From: Catellatospora sp. IY07-71
Lineage (GTDB): Bacteria; Actinomycetota; Actinomycetes; Mycobacteriales; Micromonosporaceae
Length of the DNA: 64,000 bases
Direction of reading: 5' to 3'
Assembly: GCF_018326265.1 (NCBI RefSeq)
Contig: NZ_AP023360.1
Location: forward strand, 474,501 to 538,500
Positions 8,832 through 17,886 of this stretch are shown piece by piece. Numbering within the stretch: position 1 is the stretch's first letter; each line of letters opens with the position of its first letter. The notes under the pieces were generated by a model, which had not been told where the DNA came from, made no database searches, and was given only the letters and a program-made list of their open reading frames with translations. Both the position numbers and the translations under genes were made by a program.

Positions 8832-10048
8832 GCTCCCGGGCCGACCGGCGCCGCCGATGGCGCCTGCTGGTGCCGTTCCTGCCGGTGCTCGCGCTGCTGG
8901 CGGTCACCCTGACCGCGCACGCCGTCGAGGAGCCCGACCCGGACGAGCCCGCGTACCTGTCCCCCACCGGCGACGGCCCGGACGGGGCGCGCCGCCTCGC
9001 CGAGCTGCTCGCGGCCGAGGGCGTCACCATCCGTACCGTCACCGCCAGCGCGGACGCGGTGCGGGCGGTCGGCGACACGGCTCACCCGGTCACGCTGTTC
9101 GTGCCCGCCCCGCAGTTCCTGCACCGCACCCGGCTGAGCACGCTGGCGGAGCTCCCCGAGGGCACCCGGGTGGTGCTGGTGGAGCCGGGCGGCACCCAGG
9201 TCTCCGCCGCGCTCGACTCGGTCGGGCTGGTACGGCGGCGCTGGGCGGCGGCGGTCCGGCAGCGCGGCGCCGACTGCGCCCTCACCACCGCCGACCGGGC
9301 CGCCGCGCTGCGCAACGTGTACGCCGAGGTGTACGGCGCGCCCGCGCCGGTGCAGCTCTGCTTCGACGGCGGCCTGGCCCGGGTGCGCGAATCCGGCGGG
9401 CCCGAGTTCGTGCTGGTGGGCAGCGCCGACCCGTTCCGCGCGGCGCGCATCGACGAGCACGGCAACGCGCGGCTCGCCGTCGACCTGCTCAGCACCCATC
9501 GCACCCTGATCTGGCTGGACCTGCACCAGGCGGAGCCGCCGCCGCCCCGGCCGCGCACCCCCCGCGGCGAGCGCCCCCAGCAGTCCGAACCCGACCGCGA
9601 GCCCGGGCCCAGCCCGTACCCGGACTGGCTGTTCTGGGTGGTGCTGACGCTGCTGGCGGCGACGCTCACGGTGGCGCTGGCCAAGGGCCGGCGGCTGGGC
9701 CCGCCCGCCGTGGAGGCCCTGCCGGTCGAGGTGCCGGGCGCGGAGACCGCGCTCGGGCGCGGCCGGCTCTACCGCCGGGCGAAGGCGCGCGGGCCCGCCC
9801 TGGAGACGCTGCGCGCCGACGCCCGCCGCCGCGTCGCGGCCGCCGTCGGCCTGCCGCCCGCCACGGGCCCCGAGGAGCTGCTGCCGGCGCTGCACGCCCG
9901 GACCGGCCTCGACCCGACGCTGACGGGCGGCCTGCTGTTCGGCCCCGAGCCGCAGACCGACGAGGAACTTCACCAGTGGGCCGGGCAGCTGCGGCTGCTG
10001 GTCGAGCGGGTGACCGCAGGAACTGTGAACGAAGGAGAGCACCGGTGA
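8828..10048 (+). CDS. DUF4350 domain membrane protein
   Basis: The 406-residue protein has an N-terminal membrane segment (about 11-31). An extracytoplasmic DUF4350 domain follows, of the type related to GATase-like folds (DGPDGARRLAELLAAEGVTI; VVLVEPGG). A proline/arginine-rich linker leads to a second membrane segment (about 263-281, WLFWVVLTLLAATLTVALA) and a cytoplasmic tail. No catalytic triad is obvious. It corresponds in position to Rv3691 beside moxR2 of M. tuberculosis, as I recall that locus. Its stop overlaps the MoxR GTG. Confidence 0.85.
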   Translation: MSSRADRRRRWRLLVPFLPVLALLAVTLTAHAVEEPDPDEPAYLSPTGDGPDGARRLAELLAAEGVTIRTVTASADAVRAVGDTAHPVTLFVPAPQFLHRTRLSTLAELPEGTRVVLVEPGGTQVSAALDSVGLVRRRWAAAVRQRGADCALTTADRAAALRNVYAEVYGAPAPVQLCFDGGLARVRESGGPEFVLVGSADPFRAARIDEHGNARLAVDLLSTHRTLIWLDLHQAEPPPPRPRTPRGERPQQSEPDREPGPSPYPDWLFWVVLTLLAATLTVALAKGRRLGPPAVEALPVEVPGAETALGRGRLYRRAKARGPALETLRADARRRVAAAVGLPPATGPEELLPALHARTGLDPTLTGGLLFGPEPQTDEELHQWAGQLRLLVERVTAGTVNEGEHR

Positions 10049-11040
10049 CCGAGCCGTTGACAACCGAGCCGCCGACGACCGCACCCGCCGCCGAGCCCGC
10101 GCGCGAGGCGCTCGGACGGCTGCGCGCCGAGGTGGCCAAGGCGGTCGTGGGCCAGGACGGCGTGGTCGCCGGGCTGCTCATCGCCCTGCTCTGCCGCGGC
10201 CACGTGCTGCTGGAGGGCCCGCCCGGGGTGGCCAAGACGCTGCTCGTACGCAGCCTCGGCGCGGCGCTGGAGCTGGAGATGAAGCGCATCCAGTTCACCC
10301 CCGACCTGATGCCCGGCGACGTCACCGGCTCGGTGATCTACGACCCGCGCAGCGCCGACTTCCAGTTCCGCCCCGGCCCGGTCTTCACGAACCTGCTGCT
10401 CGCCGACGAGATCAACCGGACGCCGCCGAAGACGCAGTCCGCGCTGCTGGAGGTCATGGAGGAGCGGCAGGTGTCGGCCGACGGGGTGACCCGGGCGCTG
10501 CCCGAGCCGTTCCTGGTCGCCGCGACGCAGAACCCGATCGAGCACGAGGGCACCTACCCGCTGCCCGAGGCGCAGGTGGACCGCTTCCTGCTGAAGCTCA
10601 CCGTGCCGCTGCCCGGCCGGGACGAGGAGCTGGGCGTGCTGCGCGCCCACCACGGCGGGTTCGACCCGCGCGACCTCGGCGCGGTCGGCATCAAGGCGGT
10701 CGCCGGGGCGGCCGACCTGGCCGCCGCCCGGGCCGCGGTCGGCCGGATCACGGTCACCGAGCCGGTGCTCGGCTACATCGTGGACCTCTGCCGGGCCACC
10801 CGTGCCACGCCCTCGGTCGAGCTGGGCGCCTCGCCCCGCGGTGCGACGTCGCTGCTGGCCACCGCGAAGGCGTGGGCCTGGCTGAGCGGCCGGGACCACG
10901 TCACCCCCGACGACGTGAAGGTGATGGCCCGGCCCACGCTCCGGCACCGGCTGCGCCTCACCCCGGAGGCCGAGCTGGAGAACGTGACCGCCGAATCGGT
11001 GCTGGACGCGGTGCTCGCCTCCGTGCCCACCCCGCGGTAG
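10045..11040 (+). CDS. moxR: MoxR family AAA+ ATPase
   Basis: The 331-residue AAA+ ATPase has Walker A GPPGVAKT (about residue 59), Walker B LLLADEINR, sensor 1 ATQNPIEHEGTYPLPEAQ and a C-terminal lid domain. MoxR ATPases act as chaperones that, together with von Willebrand-like proteins such as DUF58 members, mature or remodel envelope complexes. The GTG start at 10045 has a strong AAGGAG site at 10032-10037 and overlaps the DUF4350 stop. The DUF58 gene starts 5 bp downstream, which supports a functional pair. Confidence 0.95.
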   Translation: MTEPLTTEPPTTAPAAEPAREALGRLRAEVAKAVVGQDGVVAGLLIALLCRGHVLLEGPPGVAKTLLVRSLGAALELEMKRIQFTPDLMPGDVTGSVIYDPRSADFQFRPGPVFTNLLLADEINRTPPKTQSALLEVMEERQVSADGVTRALPEPFLVAATQNPIEHEGTYPLPEAQVDRFLLKLTVPLPGRDEELGVLRAHHGGFDPRDLGAVGIKAVAGAADLAAARAAVGRITVTEPVLGYIVDLCRATRATPSVELGASPRGATSLLATAKAWAWLSGRDHVTPDDVKVMARPTLRHRLRLTPEAELENVTAESVLDAVLASVPTPR

Positions 11041-11045
11041 CCGCC

Positions 11046-12359
11046 GTGCCCACCGTCCGCGCCGCGGTCCTGGTCGCGCTGTGCGCGCCGGTCGTCGGCG
11101 TGCTCTCGGCGCTGTTCGCGATCCCGCCGTGGGCGCCGGCCGTGGGCCTGCTCGGCCTGGTCGCGGCCGGGGTGCTGGCCGACTGGGCGGTCACCGCCGA
11201 CCCCCGCCGGCTCACCGTGCGCCGCGAGGGCACGGGCGCGGTGGTGCGGCTCGGCGAGCAGGTGAGCACCACGCTCACCGTCACCAACCGCACCGGTGCC
11301 GACGCGCGGCTGCTGGTGCGCGACGCGTGGGCGCCGTCGGCCGGCGCGGCGCCGTACGCCCACCGGGTCGCCCTGCCCACCGGCACGACGGCCACGCTGA
11401 CCACCACGCTGACCCCGACCCGGCGCGGCGACCGGCCCGCCGACCGGGTGACCGTACGCAGCCTCGGCCCGCTCGGCCTCGCCTTCCGGCAGGCCGACCA
11501 CCGGCCGCGGTGGAACCTGCGCGTGCTCCCGCCGTTCACCTCGCGCCGCCACCTGCCCGAGAAGCTGGCCCGGCTGCGCACCGTCGAGGGCGCCACCGCG
11601 ATCCGCGGCCGGGGCCAGGGCACCGAGTTCGACGTGCTGCGCGAGTACGTGCCCGGCGACGACGTGCGCTCCATCGACTGGCGCGCCACCGCGCGGCGGC
11701 GTGACGTCATGGTGCGCACCTGGCGGCCGGAGCGCTCCCGCCGCGTGGTGTGCGTGCTGGACACCGGCCGCACCAGCGCGGTACGCGTCGGCGACGAGCC
11801 CCGCCTCGACGCCGCGATGGACGCCGCGCTGCTGCTCGCCGCCGTCGCGCAGGAGGCCGGGGACCAGGTCGACCTCATCGCGGCCGACCACCGGGTGCGG
11901 GCCGTGGTCGCCGGGGCGCACGGGCGGGGCACCCTGCCCCGCCTGATCAACGCGGTGGCCCCGCTGCACCCGGCCATGGTCGAGACCGACTTCGAGCTGA
12001 TCACCAGCGAGGTGCTGCGCCGGGAGCGCAAGCGCTCGCTGGTGGTGGTGTTCACCGCCCTGGAGCCCGGCGCGCTGGGCGAGGGCCTGCTGCCGGTGCT
12101 GCCGCGGCTGGCCGCCCGGCACCGGGTGCTGATCGCCACGGTGCACGACCCCGCCCTGGTCGAACTGGCCGCGACCCCGCTGCACGGCCCGAACGAGGTG
12201 TACGCCGCCGCCGCCGGCACCCGCGCCCTCGCCGACCGGGAACGCCTCAGCACCGCACTGACCAGGCACGGTGTGGACGTCCTCGACTTCCCCGCCGACA
12301 TCTTCGCCAGCCGGGTCACCGACGCCTACCTGGCCCTGAAGGCCGCCGGGAAACTCTGA
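11046..12359 (+). CDS. DUF58 domain protein, MoxR partner
   Basis: The 437-residue protein has two N-terminal membrane segments (about 3-45), a beta-rich part, and the DUF58 signature FDVLREYVPGDDVRSIDWRA near residue 195. A vWA-like domain follows (VVCVLDTGRTSA for the metal site). Such proteins are the usual partners of MoxR ATPases. It is the last rightward gene of the 7.4-12.4 kb operon. The GTG at 11046 is the start closest to the first membrane helix. It corresponds to Rv3693 by position. Confidence 0.92.
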   Translation: MPTVRAAVLVALCAPVVGVLSALFAIPPWAPAVGLLGLVAAGVLADWAVTADPRRLTVRREGTGAVVRLGEQVSTTLTVTNRTGADARLLVRDAWAPSAGAAPYAHRVALPTGTTATLTTTLTPTRRGDRPADRVTVRSLGPLGLAFRQADHRPRWNLRVLPPFTSRRHLPEKLARLRTVEGATAIRGRGQGTEFDVLREYVPGDDVRSIDWRATARRRDVMVRTWRPERSRRVVCVLDTGRTSAVRVGDEPRLDAAMDAALLLAAVAQEAGDQVDLIAADHRVRAVVAGAHGRGTLPRLINAVAPLHPAMVETDFELITSEVLRRERKRSLVVVFTALEPGALGEGLLPVLPRLAARHRVLIATVHDPALVELAATPLHGPNEVYAAAAGTRALADRERLSTALTRHGVDVLDFPADIFASRVTDAYLALKAAGKL

Positions 12360-12383
12360 CCGTCCATCTCGGCGGCGGCGGCC

Positions 12384-12448
12384 AAGATCGCGGTCTCGTG
12401 TCACAAAGTGCGCCTGGACCACAGGTTCCGACACGAACCGGCGATCAT
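12384..12448 (+). repeat. 65-bp palindromic element, copy A1
   Basis: The outer arms are AAGATCGC and GCGATCAT and the inner arms TCGTGTCA and CGACACGA, arranged symmetrically in exactly 65 bp. It is the first of five intergenic copies. Confidence 0.85.
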
Positions 12449-12477
12449 CACCGCGCGGGTCGCCCGGCGGCGGCAGG

Positions 12478-12542
12478 AAGATCGCCACCTGGTGTCAGAA
12501 AGTGCGGTCCAGGCGCACTTTCTGACACGAGACACCGATCTT
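12478..12542. repeat. 65-bp palindromic element, copy A2
   Basis: This is the most symmetrical copy: it runs from AAGATCGC to CGATCTT and its centre also pairs (AAAGTGCG with CGCACTTT). It follows copy A1 after 29 bp. Confidence 0.85.
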
Positions 12543-12548
12543 GCCCCC

Positions 12549-12590
12549 GGCGGCACGGCGGCACGGCGGCACGGCGGCACGGCGGCACGG
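12549..12590. repeat. 9-bp tandem repeat
   Basis: About 4.7 head-to-tail copies of GGCGGCACG follow element A2 directly. Copy number in such arrays usually varies between strains. Confidence 0.85.
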
Positions 12591-12649
12591 GCCGCCGGCA
12601 CGGCCCGGCGTGGCTGGCCTGGCGCGGTCGGCACGGCCCGGCCGCCGGA

Positions 12650-13630
12650 TCAGGGCCGGGTCGGCAGGGCCGCGTCGAGGACCAGGTCGCCGCGCTCGGC
12701 GCGGCGGCCCAGCACCAGCACGTAGCCGAGGAAGGCACCCCACACCAGCACGCCGATGGCGTCGCGCACCAGCAGCGGCAGGAACGACGGCGTCACGAAC
12801 GCCTCCAGGACGCCCGCCACCGCGAACACCCCGACCAGACCCAGCGCGGCGTGCATACCCTGACGCATCGCGGCGGCCAGCGACTGCCCCCGGGTCAGCA
12901 CCGGCCCCGGCACCACCCAGGCCCAGCCGATCCGCAGGCCCACCCCGGCGGCCACGAAGATCCCGGTCAGCTCCAGCAGCCCGTGCGGGGCGATGAGCCC
13001 GAAGAAGACGTCCGCCCGGCCGTGCCCCACCATCAGCCCGCCGACCAGGCCCACGTTGAGCGCGTTCTGCCAGAGGAACCAGGCCACCGGGACCAGCAGC
13101 ACCCCGGAGGCCAGGCACTGCGCCGCGATCCAGGCGTTGTTCGTCCACACCATCAGCCCGAAGCTCGGCGCGGTGTGCTCGCTGTAGTAAGCCTCGAACT
13201 CGAACTCGACCAGGCGCTCGATGTCCGCCGCGCTCATGCCGAACGACTCGGCGACCCCCGGGTCGCTGTTGACCCACATCCCCACGGCGACGGCGGCGAG
13301 CACGAAGCAGACCGTGGTCCCGTACCACCAGCGGCGCGCCCGGTAGAGCGACAGCGGCAGGTCGTACGCGAGGAAGCGCGGCACGCGCCGCCAGTCCACG
13401 GGCGCGGCGCCGGTGATCGTCGCGCGGGCGGTCAGCACCAGCCGGGACAGCTCGGCCACCAGCGCCGGGTCGGGCGTGCGGCTGCGCACCACGGACAGGT
13501 GGGTGGCCACCCGCTGGTAGAGCAGCACCAGCTCGTCCGCCTCGGCCGCGGTGGGCTTGCGGCGCCGGCTCAGCATCTCCAGCCGCCGCCACTCGCCACG
13601 ATGCTCGGCGACGTACGCGTCCAGGTCCAC
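12650..13630 (-). CDS. Stage II sporulation protein M (DUF95) family protein
   Basis: The 326-residue membrane protein has a soluble N-terminal part (about 1-100) and then roughly six membrane segments, the core of the SpoIIM/DUF95 family. The segment GLIAPHGLLELTGIFVAAGVGLRIGWAWVVP contains the family GxxPHGxxE-like motif. In Bacillus SpoIIM works with SpoIID/SpoIIP in engulfment; in actinomycetes the role is unknown. It diverges from the RDD gene and converges on DUF58, the same strand arrangement as Rv3693-Rv3694c-Rv3695, as I recall it. Confidence 0.9.
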   Translation of the reverse strand: MDLDAYVAEHRGEWRRLEMLSRRRKPTAAEADELVLLYQRVATHLSVVRSRTPDPALVAELSRLVLTARATITGAAPVDWRRVPRFLAYDLPLSLYRARRWWYGTTVCFVLAAVAVGMWVNSDPGVAESFGMSAADIERLVEFEFEAYYSEHTAPSFGLMVWTNNAWIAAQCLASGVLLVPVAWFLWQNALNVGLVGGLMVGHGRADVFFGLIAPHGLLELTGIFVAAGVGLRIGWAWVVPGPVLTRGQSLAAAMRQGMHAALGLVGVFAVAGVLEAFVTPSFLPLLVRDAIGVLVWGAFLGYVLVLGRRAERGDLVLDAALPTRP

Positions 13631-13710
13631 CGCTCGTTCCTCCCGGAGTTCTCCGCCGACCGGGAGCAGCCTAACGGGGACCGTCGAGCGGTGCGTGCCT
13701 GTGATTCACT

Positions 13711-14700
13711 GTGCCGATGCGGCAGGGGCGTGAGGCGGCGGACGGCACCGCCACGGGGCTGGTCAGCGGTGAGGCCGTGCACCTGGAGGTGCGCCTGGCC
13801 CGCGCCGGGTCACGCACGCTGGCCCTGATGCTCGACGTCCTCGCCCAGGTCATGGTGGCGATGCTGCTGCTCCCGTTGCTGACTTTCGGCTTGATGCTGG
13901 TGCTGGGCCCGGACACGGCCAACGTGACGTCCGCGTACATCCTGACGATCGTGCTGGTCGCGGTGGGTTACCCGACGCTGCTGCTGGCGCTGACGCGCGG
14001 GCGCACGCTGGGCAAGCTGGCGATGGGCCTGCGGGTGGTGCGCGACGACGGCGGCCCGATCACGCTGCGCCAGTCGTTCACCCGGGCGCTGGTCGGCGCG
14101 ACGCTGGAGTGGCCCGGCCTGCTGCTGGCGGTGGGCTGGGTGGCGAGCCTGGCCGTGCTGACCGGCTCGCCGCGCGGCAAGCGGCTGGCCGACATGGCGG
14201 CGGGCACCCTCGTGGTGCACGACCGTACGCCGGAGAGCTGGGGCTGGGTGCCGAGCATCCCCCCGCCGCTGGCGCAGTGGGCGACCACGCTGGACCTGAC
14301 CGGGCTGGACGACGAGCTGGCGCTGGCCGCCCGCCACTTCCTCGCCCGCAGCCGCGGCCTGCGCGACCCGCACCGGACGCGCCTGGGCCACGCGCTGGCC
14401 ACCGAGATCGCCGCCTGCACCACGCCCGCCCCGCCGCAGGACACGCCGGGCTGGGCGTACCTGGCCGCGGTCGTCGGCGAGCGGCACCGCCGCGCGGCGG
14501 CCCGGCTGACCCGCGACCGGGCCAGCCACGCGCTGCTCTGGCCGGAGCTGTTCACGCCCGCGCAGACGGTCCCGCAATCCAGGCAGCCGGCCGCCCGGCC
14601 CGGCATCCCCGCACAGTCCGGCTCACCGCCGACAGCCGCGTCCAGCGCCCCGTCGACACCCACCGGTGCGGCGCCACTGCGTTCCGCCGCTCCCCGCTGA
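13711..14700 (+). CDS. RDD family membrane protein
   Basis: The 329-residue protein has the RDD domain with three or four membrane helices (about 30-155). It opens with the typical LVSGEAVHLEVRLARAGSRTLALMLD, in which the conserved Arg and Asp give the family its name, and contains GRTLGKLAMGLRVV. The C-terminal ~130 residues are soluble and end in a Pro/Ser/Ala-rich tail. Function unknown; some relatives transport small solutes. GTG at 13711 and ATG at 13717 are both possible starts; neither has a clear ribosome site. It is divergent from spoIIM. Confidence 0.88.
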   Translation: MPMRQGREAADGTATGLVSGEAVHLEVRLARAGSRTLALMLDVLAQVMVAMLLLPLLTFGLMLVLGPDTANVTSAYILTIVLVAVGYPTLLLALTRGRTLGKLAMGLRVVRDDGGPITLRQSFTRALVGATLEWPGLLLAVGWVASLAVLTGSPRGKRLADMAAGTLVVHDRTPESWGWVPSIPPPLAQWATTLDLTGLDDELALAARHFLARSRGLRDPHRTRLGHALATEIAACTTPAPPQDTPGWAYLAAVVGERHRRAAARLTRDRASHALLWPELFTPAQTVPQSRQPAARPGIPAQSGSPPTAASSAPSTPTGAAPLRSAAPR

Positions 14701-14755
14701 GCGGGGCTTTCACGCCCGGCACGCCTGACTGCGCGTCATCCAGACGAGCACGCCC

Positions 14756-14812
14756 GCCTTTGCTCTGCTTACAGATACGCGACGGTTGCGTATCTGTAAG
14801 CAGAGCAAAGGC
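14756..14812. terminator. Very long perfect hairpin after RDD gene
   Basis: Two 25-nt arms (14756-14780 and 14788-14812) are perfectly complementary around a 7-nt loop. The arms begin GCCTTTGCTCTGC and end GCAGAGCAAAGGC. Lying between convergent genes it can act as a two-way terminator, but the stem is far longer than termination needs. Confidence 0.8.
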
Positions 14813-14817
14813 AAAGC

Positions 14818-14861
14818 CGAAGCTCCCGCCCGGCTGGCAGAACAGCGGGGCGGGAGCTTCG
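14818..14861. terminator. Terminator of sahH
   Basis: A perfect 14-bp stem (CGAAGCTCCCGCCC with GGGCGGGAGCTTCG) with a 16-nt loop lies just before the sahH stop on the plus strand, that is, downstream of sahH. Confidence 0.8.
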
Positions 14862-14879
14862 ATCGAGCAGCTTCCAGGC

Positions 14880-16331
<1,452 letters not shown>

Positions 16332-16435
16332 AGATGAACTCCCAATCGGTCGGCTGACCAGTGCGTGCTACAGCCTACGCCGGGCCGTCCGGAGGGATGG
16401 GCACCGCCTGTCCCCGTGGGTCGGCCGTCTCATAC

Positions 16436-16485
16436 GTGTGGCCCGGTTCCCGGGCGGACCCTCCGCAACGGGAACCGGGCCACAC
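16436..16485 (-). promoter_or_regulatory. 17-bp perfect hairpin upstream of sahH
   Basis: The arms GTGTGGCCCGGTTCCCG (16436-16452) and its exact complement (16469-16485) enclose a 16-nt loop. It lies about 105 bp ahead of the sahH start, so it is either a second terminator of the mannose operon or a leader structure of sahH. Confidence 0.55.
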
Positions 16486-16641
16486 TCCCCCCGGTTTGGT
16501 TCCTCCGCGCGCGCTCGGCTGTGTTGATCCCGATAACGCTGCGTGGTTAAAAGGCTACACTCCGCGTTTCCGCTGTCAAGCAGAACCGTCGAGTCGTACG
16601 GCGCGCCGCGGCGCGACACGTCGGGGGTACCGAAAAACAGC

Positions 16642-16680
16642 CCGCCGGTTGAGAAACGGGATTCGTTTTCAACCAGGCGG
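16642..16680 (-). terminator. Rho-independent terminator of mannose operon
   Basis: On the minus strand an imperfect 16-bp stem (CCGCCTGGTTGAAAACG with its partner) is followed by GCTGTTTTTCGG. The T run makes this one of the most classical terminators in the window. Confidence 0.8.
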
Positions 16681-16708
16681 ACCGTCGTCCGTTGTGGAAC
16701 AGGGCCGC

Positions 16709-17884
16709 TCAGAGCGAGGCCAGATACGCCTCGCCCGCGCCCGAGAAGATCATCTTTCCGCCGTCCGCGGCGCCGAACGCCGCGTCGCCGCCGCCCAGCC
16801 GCGCCGTGCCCGCGCTGTCGGCCACGGTCACCTCGCCCGCGACGCAGAACGCGGTCCGCGGACCCGCCGGGTCCAGTCGCGCCTCGCCCACCGCGCCGTC
16901 CAGCCGCACCCGGTGCAGCCGGAAGTCGTCGACCGGCACCGACCAGGTCACCACGCCCGGGGCGACCGGCTCCGGGTCGCGGACCGGGGCGTGCAGCGGC
17001 TCGAAGCGCAGCACGCGGAGCAGCTCCGGCACGTTCACATGCTTGGGGGTCAGGCCGCCGCGCAGCACGTTGTCGCTGGCCGCCATGATCTCGACACCGG
17101 CCCCGCGCAGGTAGCCGTGCAGGTTGCCGGCGGGCATCCAGATGCCCTGGCCGGGCGCCAGCACCACGTGGTTGAGCAGCAGCGACACCAGCACACCCAC
17201 GTCACCCGGGTAGTCGGAGGCGAGCAGCCGCACCAGGCCGCGCGGCCCGCCGCCGGCCGGCCCGTCCGGCAGGTTCCCGGACGCCGTGACAGCCTCCTCG
17301 ACCAGCTCCGCGCGGGTGTGCGCGGGCCAGGACAGCAGCGCGCGCACCGCCTCGCGCAGGTCGCCCACGGCCAGCGCGCCGACCACCGGCTTGAGCGCCA
17401 TGACGCCCAGCGCGTCCACCAGCTCCGCCGACTCCTCCGCCGGCCGGAACCCGCACAGCGCCTCGAACTCGGTGTACGCCACCAGCAGCTCGGGCTTGTG
17501 GTTGCCGTCGACGTAGCTGCGGTGGGCGGCGTCGCGCGGCACCCCCGCGGCGTCCTCCGCGGCGTAGCCGTCGGCCGCCTGGCGCGCGTCGGGGTGCGCC
17601 TGCAGCGACAGCGAGCGCTCCGCGGCCAGCAGCTTCAACAGGTACGGCAGGCGGGCGCCGAAGCGCCCGAGCGCCTCGGCGCCGAGCAGGTCGCCCGGCG
17701 CCGAAGCGATCACGTCGGCCAGCTGCGCGCCCTCGCCCTCCACCAGGGAGGAGCAGTCGGGATGTGCGCCGACCCACAGCTCGGCCTCGGGTCCCTCGCT
17801 GGGCACGGGGCGGCCCTGGACCCGCGCGATGACCTCGCGCGAGCCCCATGCGTAGGGCCGGATCCGGTTGTGGAGTCGGCGCAC
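16709..17884 (-). CDS. manA: Mannose-6-phosphate isomerase, class I
   Basis: Type I phosphomannose isomerase, 391 residues, interconverts fructose 6-phosphate and mannose 6-phosphate. This zinc enzyme has its N-terminal NRIRPYAWGS, the LWVGAHP segment, a LLKLLAAERSLSLQAHPD metal/active-site region and a VLAPGQGIWMPAGNLHGYL metal-binding segment. The start is GTG at 17884, two bases after the cation efflux gene stop, so it is the last gene of the five-gene mannose operon. Together with ManB and ManC it supplies GDP-mannose. Confidence 0.95.
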   Translation of the reverse strand: MRRLHNRIRPYAWGSREVIARVQGRPVPSEGPEAELWVGAHPDCSSLVEGEGAQLADVIASAPGDLLGAEALGRFGARLPYLLKLLAAERSLSLQAHPDARQAADGYAAEDAAGVPRDAAHRSYVDGNHKPELLVAYTEFEALCGFRPAEESAELVDALGVMALKPVVGALAVGDLREAVRALLSWPAHTRAELVEEAVTASGNLPDGPAGGGPRGLVRLLASDYPGDVGVLVSLLLNHVVLAPGQGIWMPAGNLHGYLRGAGVEIMAASDNVLRGGLTPKHVNVPELLRVLRFEPLHAPVRDPEPVAPGVVTWSVPVDDFRLHRVRLDGAVGEARLDPAGPRTAFCVAGEVTVADSAGTARLGGGDAAFGAADGGKMIFSGAGEAYLASL

Positions 17885-17886
17885 AC

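Larger units (their letters stand above)
12360..12649. other. Repeat-filled intergenic region
   Basis: This 290-bp gap lies between the convergent DUF58 and SpoIIM genes. It holds two copies of the 65-bp palindromic element, a 9-bp tandem repeat and GC-rich imperfect continuation (CGGCACGG-type). No coding signal is convincing. Confidence 0.7.
16332..16708. other. sahH leader and manA terminator region
   Basis: This 377-bp gap contains the sahH promoter region, a 17-bp perfect hairpin (16436-16485) and the manA terminator (16642-16680). I searched by eye for the SAH and SAM riboswitch cores and did not find them. No gene is visible. Confidence 0.5.

Noticed and set aside
12384-12590. Insertion sequence between DUF58 and SpoIIM genes
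   Set aside because: No transposase frame and no target duplication; only short palindromic elements and a 9-bp tandem array.
16332-16560. SAH or SAM riboswitch upstream of sahH
   Set aside because: I looked for the conserved cores on the minus strand and saw only a plain hairpin. A covariance search would settle it.
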